This document shows, piece by piece, positions 49,110-59,775 of a DNA stretch of 64,000 bases. Under the pieces are notes generated by a model. That model did not search any database and was not told the DNA's origin. It saw nothing but the letters and a program-made list of their open reading frames with translations. Where the stretch lies: positions 25,565,493-25,629,492 of the forward strand of contig OY821793.1 in the NCBI GenBank assembly GCA_963682175.1. The letters are read 5' to 3'. The position numbers and the translations under genes were made by a program. The stretch comes from Triglochin maritima. Lineage: Eukaryota > Streptophyta > Magnoliopsida > Alismatales > Juncaginaceae. Each line of letters opens with the position of its first letter. Position 1 is the first letter of the stretch.

Positions 49110-49640
49110 ATCTTCAATACAGTAATTGATGTACAACTTCAAGAATTTAAGTAGGGAGCACAAAGTTACTTTGTTGCTTAGCACCATGTTTGAGTTCAGA
49201 AAAATAATTCTTTGTATTTGACAAGCAAATGTTACTTAAGCTGGCTAAATTTTGTCCTACATAATTTTCAAATTTTGATATTATTGTTCTTGGCAATCAA
49301 TTGGAGTCTTATGACGATGATCTCAGATCTGATCCAAAGTTTGATAAATTAAAGAGCTTAACAGAATCCGTATAAAATTGGTTCAAAGTTAGAAAAAAAT
49401 ATCACTTTTCCATTGGTTTTATTGCTTATTACATTAGATTTGGTGTAACCAGTTGGCATGTGTCGGGAGATCTTTTTTGACTATGAATATCGTAAAAAAC
49501 AGATTACGCAATCGGATGGCAGATGATTTGGATCAATGATGCTCCGATTACATATATTAAAAATAAGAATTTTGACAAGATTGACAATGAAGTTATAGTC
49601 AAAAGATTTCAAAGTATAAAAACTCATCAATGAAAAATTG
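49110..49640 (+). pseudogene. Decayed hAT transposase, C-terminal part
   Basis: Broken frames on the plus strand read VIDVQLQEF, then FDKQMLLKLAKFCPT, FSNFDIIVLGNQLESYDDDL, then TMNIVKNRLRNRMADDL and INDAPITYIKNKNFDKIDNE, ending VIVKRFQSIKT. This is the C-terminal region, including the hAT dimerisation domain, of plant TTF-type zinc-finger/hAT transposases. Several stops and frameshifts (for example near 49533) make it non-functional. Ends of the original element were not found. Confidence 0.75.
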
Positions 49641-49644
49641 TAAC

Positions 49645-50505
49645 AGAAAATAAAAAGTAAAAAGTTTCATTTAATAATACTATATTCCAAATATTTATAT
49701 GCTTATTTTTACGAAGAATGTATTTTTATTGTGTCAATCCATAGTTTCTCTCCTGGATCCGCCACCGATCATTAGGTATTTCTGTTGGTTTTATGCTGTA
49801 AAAATGATCAGATATTGGATAATTTAGAAGCATTCTTTGAATTATATTTGAGTCTTTCAATAAATGTGAATGTGACAGACTGACCGACACTGGACATGGA
49901 CCAATAGAATAGAACTGAAACTGGCCGTGGGCTTCCCTTGAAAGCCCAGGCCTAACCCCTCAAGTATATTTAAGTCCGGCCCAATAGGATTGCTGCCAGT
50001 ATATTTTACTTTTCATACTAGATTCGATTACAAAATAGAATTAAAATGTCAACAAAAATCTTGTAAGCTTCTCTCTTATTTTTTTGGGTGAGGTGGTAGG
50101 ACCGAAAGAGAATGAAAAAATTTATCAAGAAATTACATTGTAAACTAATACGACATATATAGTCGCAGGATATTATTAGGTAACCGTTTGACTAATATTT
50201 GGTCTAATTTATCTGGTTTCCACAGTGTCATTTGACTCATTTTCCAATAATATCCCAAGAGAAAATGTACCACATTGTGAATTTAACTACAAATCAGGAA
50301 GAATATATACACAGAAATAAAGGAAATACGTTGACTTTTGAAAACTTATGTTCGCCTGCAGCCATACCAATATTGATTTTCCTAGAAATTGGTTGTAACA
50401 AATGAAATATTTATTAATCAGTTTTTTAAACCGAAACATCTCAACCCTGCAAGATCATACAAAACATTGAACTCCACATTCTCAAGTAAACAGCTCGTTC
50501 TAACT
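49645..50505. other. AT-rich intergenic DNA, no gene seen
   Basis: No coding similarity. It may include more of the decayed hAT element. Confidence 0.3.
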
Positions 50506-50509
50506 TCTG

Positions 50510-50645
50510 CAAGTTTCTTAAACAAATGTTCCCAAACAAAAATATGCCTTCTAACTTCTAAGATACCTTAAACAATTCAAAACGTGGACGTTGTGCAACA
50601 AACTAAATTCCACCAAACAACAAAATGAACCCAAAATCTAAAAAA
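50510..50645. repeat. Copy of the gene B 3' flank
   Basis: This stretch repeats the sequence at about 25895-26020 (AAACGTGGACGTTGTGCAA, CTAAATTCCACCAAACAAC, AAATGAACCCAAAAT), which lies directly after the gene B stop codon. The coding part is not present. It is a footprint of an old GT90-locus duplication. Confidence 0.75.
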
Positions 50646-50670
50646 TAAAATAAAAATAAATTCACAATGT

Positions 50671-51502
50671 CGTGCGGCTAAGACACTTTTAACCCCCCCC
50701 CCCCCCCCCCCCCCGTCATGCAAAGATGTCGTCTTATTGCTCTTTTTAAAATAATAATAAAAGGTATATACCACTTTAAAAAAATAATTATTATGGAGTA
50801 TCACTCGCAACCTTGCGAATTAATTAAAAAACTTAGCTATCCATCGTATACATATGCTCCTAAATCAATAGAACATAGAACATCATAACATGAACGAGGC
50901 AACCTACCTGAGGCCGTCAAGGACGGTCGTCGTAATCTTCTTAATTTTATATGCTGTCGTCTCCAAACTTTCTTATAAAGATTTTATATGCTGTCGTCTC
51001 CAAACTTTATGTTCAACTCGATAAGAGGGTTTGATGGAAGAAAACCATGATACGTACATTTCGTTTCCTCTCTTTTTTATAAATTTTGTGTTGTGATAGA
51101 AATAAAATTTGTATATGGTTTGTGGTCGAAGGTGATAATAGAAATGAGATATTTGCTAATCAGGACTAGAAATGAGATGTTTGTTAACGGATAGATTGAT
51201 TTCTTAGATGCAAAATCAAAACGTTGTGTGGTTATGACGTATGATAACCGTTCTTAACGTAGATTTACTGGTTGGTCCTTTTTACTAATTTACCTTTGGA
51301 GATTTCTAGCCAATGTTAAAGGCTAACGATGGTGTGCAAAGCAAAGGTCTCGTATTCATTAAAAGAGAACTTAAAACCAACCTGTCTACTAACTAATAAT
51401 GTATATAGATGTGATAGTACGTATATGGCCAGTATTTAATTCGTTCATTAAGTTGTATATGAAATAATAGCATGCATTTCCTAGCAAACATGTTTAATTA
51501 TA
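50671..51502. repeat. Duplicated segment (paired with 35036-35935 and 37540-37610)
   Basis: Matches the region upstream of pseudogene D over about 690 bp, then continues at 51390-51500 into sequence matching 37540-37610. A 22-base run of C (50693-50714) replaces 7 C in the other copy. This shows that loci D and E derive from one ancestral segment. Confidence 0.75.
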
Positions 51503-52477
51503 GGAAAATGTTTTATGAACGCAGCGCGTCTCGGACGCGCTCTACGTGGACATCCATGTCAGCCCTTACGTGGCCAAAGCAGGAATGTTTTTTGTTTTTT
51601 CTTCCTGATGTCCACTCAAATCACATTAAATGCGTTTCAACTCAGCATGTTCTCTCTCTCCACCCAAATACAAATATGATGACACTCTTTCTTTCTTCTT
51701 CATTCTTTCGCTCCAGAATAAATCATCATTTCGAGCAAGATATTATGTCGAAGAAGCGTCTGATGCTGACTCTCAGGATTCTTCACAACGTAAGCAGCGT
51801 GAATGGGTCTGTGCGAAGACTTCCCGATGTTCTTGTCAGCGTTAGCATCGTGAATGTGACGATCCAGTGGTGAAGACTTGGCACCACAACATCTTTGCTG
51901 CATTGTTGGAGTGCCCGTGACAGAAAAAGAATGAAGAAGAAAGAAAGAGTGTCATCGACCGTGCCATTCACACTGCTTACGTTGTGAAGAACCTGGGAGT
52001 CGGCATCAGACGCTTCTTCGAAATAATATCTTGCTCGAAATGGTGATTTATTCCGGAGAGAGATACAACGCTCCGTGGTGAAGACTTACGTCTGTTCGGT
52101 TTATGTTGTACATCTATCCGTAATAAATCACCATTTCGAGTAAGATATTACGTCGAAGAAGCGTCTGATGCCGACTCCCAAGGTTCTTCACAACGTAAGC
52201 AGCGTGAATGAGACGGTCATGTTTAAGTCTTACATATTCTTTCCGATTTACTAGGAAAATATATATTATTTTTGTAATTTGTGTGTGTTTGTGTTTGTAT
52301 TGTTTGTTTGTGTGTGTGTGATTTACTGTGAGAAGATATATTATTTTTGTGTGTTTGTGTTTATGCTTGTATTGTTTGTTTGTCTTTGTGCTCCCATTGT
52401 ATCTTATTGTGTAATAGTTACCATCAATAATATGTACCATCAATATCTCATTGTGCTCTCATTGTATCTACATAAAC

Positions 52478-52875
52478 AGGACAAACTTTCTACATAAACT
52501 GGACAAACATTCTACATAAACAGGACAAACTTTCTACATAAACAGGACAAACTTTCTACATAAACTCGACAAACATTCTACATAAACAGGACAAACTTTC
52601 TACATAAACATGACAAACTTTCTACATAAACATGACAAAACAGGACAAGTTTTCTACATAAACAGGACAAAACAGGACAAACTTTCTACATAAACATGAC
52701 AAACTTTCTACATAAACAGGACAAAATAGGACAAACTTTCTACATAAACAAGACAAACTTTCTACATAAACAAGACAAAACATGACAAACTTTCTACATA
52801 AACAGGACAAAACATGACAAACTTTCTACATAAACATGACAAACTTTCTACATAAACAGGACAAACTTTCTTCCT
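52478..52875. repeat. 22-bp minisatellite (TTTCTACATAAACAGGACAA units)
   Basis: About 16 to 18 head-to-tail units of roughly 22 bp, some with a 10-bp extra ACAGGACAAA. The variable base pair distinguishes CAGG, CATG and CAAG subtypes. It is not a CRISPR array: units are contiguous and without unique spacers. Confidence 0.9.
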
Positions 52876-53215
52876 AAACCGGACAGGAACTACACTTATT
52901 CCGGACAGCATACACTTATTCCGGACAAACTTTCTGTTCCGTTTCTGGACACATTTTCTTTTTATTCTGGACAACTACACTTATTCCGGACAGCAAATAC
53001 ACTTATTCTGATTCCGGACAGCAAATCCACTTATTCCGGACAGCAAATCCACTTATTCCGGACAAACTTTATGTTCCGTTTCTGGACACACTTTATTCTT
53101 AAACCGGACAACAAATACACTTATTCCGGACAACAAATACACTTATTCCGGACTGCAAATACACTTATTTCGTACAACAAAATACACTTATTCCGGACAG
53201 ACACATAACGTAAAC
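52876..53215. repeat. Second minisatellite (ACACTTATTCCGGACA units)
   Basis: Repeated ACTTATTCCGGACAGCAAAT-like units, with interspersed CCGTTTCTGGACACA, following directly on the first minisatellite and sharing the GGACA core. Confidence 0.8.
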
Positions 53216-53975
53216 ATGACAAACACATAATGTAAACTACACACACATAAAGTAAGCTAGACAAATTAAGTTGATCCAACGTAAAACTTAAAAACAAATA
53301 TTTTATTATGATAAGTGTGAGCTCTGCACGAATAATGAGACTGCACGATGTCCTAGGGTCTGCACACTGTCTTATATGTGTATTGGGAAATGAATCATTC
53401 AACTTAAAGAACCAGCGTTTTTTAAAAAGACCAAAACGCGCGAAGAGAAATTTCGCTGACTGGACGCTAACTCAAAGAAAATATCTGAGCTGTACAGATC
53501 CACGTAAGACGCGTCCGTGACGCGCGCTTCCGTTTATCACGACCCTTAATTATATGATCCATATATACAAATGTATACCACTATAACACTATATATATTC
53601 TCAGCACATCGATCCAATTTGTGTATATATTGGAAATTAATAACGTGTCTTCTTTGCATTTGATGTAGGTAACAAACAAATTGGGCTCCAAATTATCTCC
53701 ACCAGATGATGAACTCAATCAAATCAACAACCCCAAATGTACATCTCCACCTCCACTGCCACTGCCACTGGACCGAGACGACGACGAATGCCAAGTCTGC
53801 CCACTGTACTTCCGGTGGATCCACGACGACCTCAAAACGTGGAAGGACACTGGAATCACAAGAGATATGGTGGAACGTCAGAATGGCCACTTCAGGCTAG
53901 CCATAGTCAACGGAAGGGTCTACGTGGAGCGCTACAGTGATTCCTACTGAACTAGATACGAGTTCACCATATGGG

Positions 53976-56083
53976 TATAAAAACCCCAAACCCAACCCTC
54001 TCTCTCTCACCTCTCTTCCCTAACCCTAACCTCCAACCCATCTTCCCTCACCCTCTTTCCTTCCTCCTCAGCCCCGGCGACTCAGGCGATCACCTCGGGA
54101 GAGCTCGGCGTTCGCGCGTAGGCGTGGAGGGGAAACGTCCCCTTCTCCGGTGTTCGTCTTCTTCTAGGTACGCCACCTTCGTCCCCATATGTTGGTTCCT
54201 TATCGTCGTGTGCGTGTGGTGGAGGATGATCGGAGTTGATCGGGAGTTTGATCGGAAATGGAATGGGGCGAGATCGGAGATGTGGAGGAAGGCGTCGAGA
54301 GGGGAGATCGCGCGAGGGGGTTGCGCGGGGTTGTCGTAGGCGAGGCCGTACCACGGCGGTGACCGGCAATGGGCAGGCCGGCGGTGACGCTGGGGGTGGC
54401 GGTCGCCAGGGTTGGATTTTGTGTTGGGTATATTGCATGTGGCCCCTGGATTTTATGTGTTTGTGGTCAAAGAGGATAGTCGGTTTTTATTCTGGGTTAA
54501 TTGCATAATTTCCTTGGATTTGCTAATAATTGGGTTGAAGGATTGAATTGGAATAATTGCAAGATAAATCCGGGAAGTTAATTGTATTTGATGTGTTAAT
54601 TAATAGTTCGGTTATTTGCGGAATAAATCCTGAGTTTATGAGTATTGGTTTGAATAAATTAATAACTGGAGTAATTGTTGGAAAACCCTGGATTTATTTG
54701 TATATGAATAAATAATGAAGAATTGGGTTAATTTCTGGATAAACCTGGGAAAATCTATAATCGTGGGAATTAATTTAATTTGGGGAAAATTGTTTTTTTT
54801 CCTGGACCTTATTATTATTGTAGTAAATCACATGAGTTGGGTGATTTACTGTTTCCCCCTGAACTTTTGAGAATTGTGAATTTTAAGGAAATTTTAGGAG
54901 AATTACGTTTATACCCCTGCACCTTGATTTGTGGTGTTAAAGCTATAATTTCACTACGATGCTTATATGATTTTATATTCTTGTTTATTATTTGTTACTT
55001 TATACTATGTTGGGTTTGTGGACCCATGATGTTGGGGGTAAATTGCATTTACCCCATTGCCTAGTGAGACTGTGAGATTGTGAGAGGTTCGTGGAACCGA
55101 TTGTCCACCCACGTTGGTTCGAGTGGTCGTTGGAGCGTTGCTCACGGACTCGGGCGTGTGGTCGAGTAATGGAGATGACGCATGAGACACGTATGACTAG
55201 ATGTTAGGGTGTTTCCCTTGTTGGGGCGGTTCGGGATGGTTTACCAGCGTTGTTACGAGTGATCGCTGGAGCTAGGCTCGCGGGCTCGGGCGTTGTGGTT
55301 GGATTACCGGAGCCGGGTTTGTCCCCTGTGTTTTTGCGGTTCGGAAGGGTCCACCCACGTTGTGGCGAGTGACCGTTAGAGAGCGTTGCTCACGGGCTCG
55401 GGCGTGTGGTCGGCTTCCGAAGCCGGATGCGGAACTGGTCAGCTCATCAACGTTGTGACGGGTGGCCGTTTGGGAGCGTTGCTCACGGGCTCAGGCGCGT
55501 GGTTGGAGTAGGGAGTTGCCTTGTGTGCCGGATGCGCGGTCTTGTCGAGGGTGCACGCTCGGCCTGGCTGAGCGCGTGGTTGCCTTGGAACGTGTGACAG
55601 TTCTGCCGTGAAAGCGGGTTGAGTGTCACCTTGTGGGTTGGATGCGCGGTGGGGTTCGAGGTGCACGCTCGACCTCGCTGGGCACGAGACCGCCTTGGAA
55701 CACGAGACCCGTGTGAGTCGTCAGGGACGACTGACCTCGTTCAGTGTCGGGTTGGGGTGGTGTACTGGGTCTTGATTTAAGACTCAGGCGTGCCTGTTTG
55801 TGTGTAGGTGGGACACGGTAGGTGATCGGAGGCGACTTGGGTTTGGGACGCATGGACTGGAACTGTTGAGCTCAGTTGTCATGTATTTTTCCTACTCCTC
55901 TTAGTAGTTGGGTAGTAGGTTTCAGATTGCTTGTATTTTCCTTCCGCATTGCACCTTGACTTGACCTTGTCATATATTTTAAATTGAGGCCTCGAGTTGG
56001 TTATTACAGTTAATGTCCCTTTTTCGCTTCCTTTTAGTGTTGTACTCATTGCTGTGTTCCGAGTGCGGATCTGGGGCGTTACA
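53976..56083 (+). mobile_element. Solo LTR, non-canonical TA...CA ends (copy 2), in exon 2 of pseudogene E
   Basis: 2108 bp from TATAAAAACC to GGGGCGTTACA with 5-bp duplications ATGGG (53971-53975, 56084-56088). It is clearly similar to the element at 3743 over most of its length, for example the GTTTACCAGCGTTGTTAC region. No gag-pol. Confidence 0.9.
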
Positions 56084-56575
56084 ATGGGGGATACTCCAAC
56101 TTCTCAGGCGATATACCAGCCGAGTTCTGGACCTTGACCTCATGTTCGACTGCGATGATATCCCCGTTGTTTTGGCTTTGAGATTCCAACCCAATCGGGC
56201 ACCCAATGGAGCCAAATTGTATGAGAACCTGAACCTAATTGGTGTGAACTAATTATGTTTAAGGGTTGATTTGGATTTAAGAGATGATTTGAGGATTGTT
56301 TTTTGTTGTTGTGATGTGATGGTTGGGTGATAAGGTGGGTTGTTGTGATTGAGTGTTTTTTGGAGGTAGTTGGTATATAAAGGGAGAAACACTCATCTTA
56401 TATATCTCTCTTTTAGTTCGGCAGGAAGGAAGAAGAAGAAGAGAAGTGGAGTTGGGGAGGAAGTTGATGTTGTTGTGAGAAGAAGAAGAAGAAGAGTTTG
56501 ATAGAAGGAAGAAGAAAGGAAATGTGAGAAGAGTTGATTTTGGAGGTTTAGGAAGGAAAGCATTACAGAAGAAAG

Positions 56576-58710
56576 TGTAGGATTTCATGTTTAATTGCAC
56601 ATATATATTTTCGAAATTTTTATGTATAATAAGGATCAATTACAATTTTCTACGATTTATTTCATGCATGTATCGGTTTGTTTTAATAACTAGTTTCAAA
56701 AACTTATTAAAACAAACACAAGGGACTCCAAAATTCATACCTAGAAGTTTTCTAAAACTTCTTGATGTTCCAGAGACGTTGAGGAAGACGATCGTCGCTT
56801 CCTGTTGCGCCGGATGCCTCCGAGTGTTCACCAAAACCCTAAACATGGTTGGAGAGAAATAAGCTAGTCAATCAATCTCCACACTAGCTTAGAATCTAGC
56901 TACAAACCCCTTCCTTAATCTCCGAGATTTCTCCTTCCAAAGACTTAGAAAACTAAGAGAATTTTCGTGGCATTTTGTGGTGAATTAGGAGAGAAAATAA
57001 TTAGAAAACATCTAACATAATTAAGGAGAATAAGGACCTATTTATAGGCTCCAATCTTACTCTCAATCATGACTATTCTTAAGTCATGTTCTCTTGACAT
57101 TTTCTCTCACAAACTAATTCCATAATGCATTACATGCATCCACAAAATGTTTGACCAAGTTTGGAGCTAATCCAACCATCGATCAAATTAATCTCTTAAT
57201 TATCAAAGGCAGAAAATTGATCAGGGTTCGGTTTACCGAGTCACACTCGGTTAACCGAATATGTCACGTTCGTATTACCGTGCACTAGACGGATGACCAA
57301 TTCTTAAGGAGAAAAATTCTTCTTAACCGATCGGACGAATTCTCGTCTAAGACCGAGTGCCATTCGGTTAACCGAAAATATCGGAACTGGACATTGTTCG
57401 GTCGACCGTTTTTGGTTCGGTACACCGTACCAGAGTTCCAGGCACTTTGGTCAAGTTCGGTCAATCAACTATGACTATCAGTTCCACGTTCGGTTGACCG
57501 ATCCACAGATCCTTCGGCCGACCGAACCATAACGGATTACCGAACTTTTACCCGATTTAGCCGTTTCAAATTCTGGATTTATTTCCAACAAAATTTGAAC
57601 TTTTGGGGTTTTTAGCAAATTCACAATTTATGCATTATATTATCCTATGCAACAATAAATTATTGCACTCCATAATTTATGCATCTCATATGAATTTATC
57701 ATGATTCTAATTATGTTATATACAACATAATTGATTTTACTTGTTCACCACATGTGTCATATTTTCTATAAGAAACCTGACACATCATATGAACCAAAAA
57801 ATCAAGCTTCTTGTTTCTCGGTTTTTGCGGTGTGGCCTATGGGAGGATGTAGACTAAGTTGACAGTGATATTAAGAGCTTAATATCACAAGCTATAAGTG
57901 GTATCTAGCTACACATTATAGCTCACAATTAGTTAGATGTCTTAATTCCACTCGAACCAAAACCCGATCCATTTAGTGATGGAGTGCACCACTTGTGTTC
58001 GTCCATTGCCTCATGATATTAAGAATACACACAAAGTAGTATTGTGTCATCTTTGTATATTAGTATTCATTTCTTGATCTCTTCAAGCTAGTTATAAATA
58101 TGTGACTTAACTCAAATCACATTGTGCACATTATAACTTTGCTTTATCAAGGGGCCCATTAATATCATTACTCAATTAAGAGGGGCAATGATAATCTTTT
58201 GACTAGCTATCTTCTCCAACAAAAGTTGTACTTAACCAACTAATGTGTTTACACTACACTCATCGATAGCTCAAGACACTAGTCTAATTAAGAACTCCTT
58301 AAGCGATCAGATATAAGTCTCATATCAAAGGACCAAGGACACAATAAAATATTAATGACACAGAAACATATTTCTATAATATTTTACTTATTAGGTCTAT
58401 TCAGTATACAAAAGTAATATTTTCCTCTTTTGCGTACCCATGTTGTCACTCACTTGTAGAGCTACAATGATCTATGACCAACATGACAATCTTAACCCGG
58501 TAATTAATGTCCCATGTTAATTACCATAATTACGAATATCTTTTGTTTTATGTAAACCAATATCTTTTAGAGCTCTACGGTTAAGGACCAAGAGTCGTTT
58601 CCTTAACACTTTTAAAAGATGAATAACATAAACAAGGAACAAAATAATTTCTCATTCAATTCATAATAATTGACATTTAAAAGTAAAACTTTTAGAACAC
58701 ATTCCCTTCA
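56576..58710 (-). mobile_element. Copia-type solo LTR (copy 2), nested in a solo LTR
   Basis: 2135 bp from TGTAGGATTTCATG to ACATTCCCTTCA, with perfect 5-bp duplications GAAAG (56571-56575, 58711-58715). Highly similar to the copy at 20672. It contains a palindrome array at 57230-57550. The minus-strand CCTATAAATAGG near 57038 marks its sense. Confidence 0.92.
57230..57550. repeat. CGGTCGACCG-type palindrome array in copia solo LTR (copy 2)
   Basis: Same order of sites as the array at 21295, with point differences such as CGGCCGACCG for CGGTCGACCG. TTCGGTTAACCGAA is again present. Confidence 0.8.
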
Positions 58711-58984
58711 GAAAGGAGTTTTGAGGGTTGAGTGAAGATTTGAGATCAGAAGTAGAGGAATAGAAGGTGGAAGAAGATTGGAGTTTGCCATTCCGTCGAA
58801 TTTCGAGGAAAGGAGGTAGTGATCACATCAGCATCTTTTGGAACGTCGTTGATCTTCAGAAGCTTTTTCAAGCTTTTGAGGTATGTCGAGTTCACTATTG
58901 GTGCTCACCCGAGAAGTCTGCGGTGTTGGTCGGACGGTGGCCGGAGGCCTCGTCGGTGTTGTTGTGCAGCAGTTTGCTGTACTA

Positions 58985-59775
58985 TTTTGGTCGATCGGCG
59001 CGTACTTTGGTTGACCGGTAGTAGTGTTGATTTAGGAATCCGCCTTGTATCGGTCGGACGATGCCTTCAAGCGGTCGACCAGTTAAGCATATTAAGGAGA
59101 CTCTGGGGTGTTTCGGTCGAACAAGTCTCCTTTGTCGTTCGATCGGTTACACTGTTGGTAGATCGGTTGGGGCATAGACATTCTAAACGGTGGACCGTCT
59201 TTTAATCTGTTCGACCGATTGTACATGTAGCTAAGTCGGTTAGGGCCTAGATCTTCAAAACGGTCGACCGCCTATATGATTTGTTCGACCGATGATTCCT
59301 GGATTGGTCTGGACAGAGCGTCGATCATCCAAACGGTCGACCGCTCTTAACTTTGTTCGACCGGTCACTTATGTTAACTTAATTGTTGTGAGACCGTTAT
59401 GTGTTGGATCGACTGTTGTCCTTGATCCAAACGGTAGACAGGTTAGCGACTTTAGGTCAACCGGTAGATGTTGATTTTGAGATGTGAAGCCCCTGATGTA
59501 TTTTTGGTCGATCGGGATCCCTTTGTCATTTGACCGATGAGGTGTTTGTTTAATAATATGTGTGGCGTAGACCTTCTAAACAATCGACCTCCTATTACCT
59601 ATTGTTTGACCATTAGGTCGTTTTGCTGGTTGGAACCGGGTGTAAACCTTTTAACGGTCGACCGCCTGTGATCTTGGTTCGACCATTCGGTTGGTGTTTG
59701 GTTCGACCGATGGAGTGCGGATGAACCAATTACCGATTTTAACGGTCGACCACTTGTCTTGTTCGATAGACCGCT
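58985..59775. repeat. CGGTCGACCG-type palindrome array in TA...CA solo LTR (copy 3)
   Basis: Many half-sites (TTCGACCG, CGGTCGACC) and several palindromes, near 59075, 59264, 59334 and 59656. The other two copies of this LTR family (3743 and 53976) lack a comparable array. Confidence 0.75.

Larger units (their letters stand above)
51503..53543. mobile_element. Mutator-like element with 9-bp target duplication
   Basis: 2041 bp flanked by the identical 9-bp repeat TTAATTATA (51494-51502, 53544-53552), the usual size for Mutator-like elements. The ends are imperfect inverted repeats: left GAACGCAGCGCGTCTCGGAC, CGCTCTACGTGGA; right reversed CGGAAGCGCGCGTCACGGAC, CGTCTTACGTGGA. Inside are an inverted duplication of about 100 bp (around 51720-51800 against 51950-52050, and again 52125-52210), and two minisatellites. 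No transposase is visible. It lies in the intron before exon 2 of pseudogene E. Confidence 0.8.

Noticed and set aside
52478..52875. Possible CRISPR-like array
   Set aside because: The units are contiguous without unique spacers, and the context is a plant Mutator-like element. It is a minisatellite.
53971..54440. ORFs of 118-122 codons on both strands after exon 2 of pseudogene E
   Set aside because: They lie in the start of a solo LTR and correspond to its GC-rich leader. The copy at 3743 does not preserve them.
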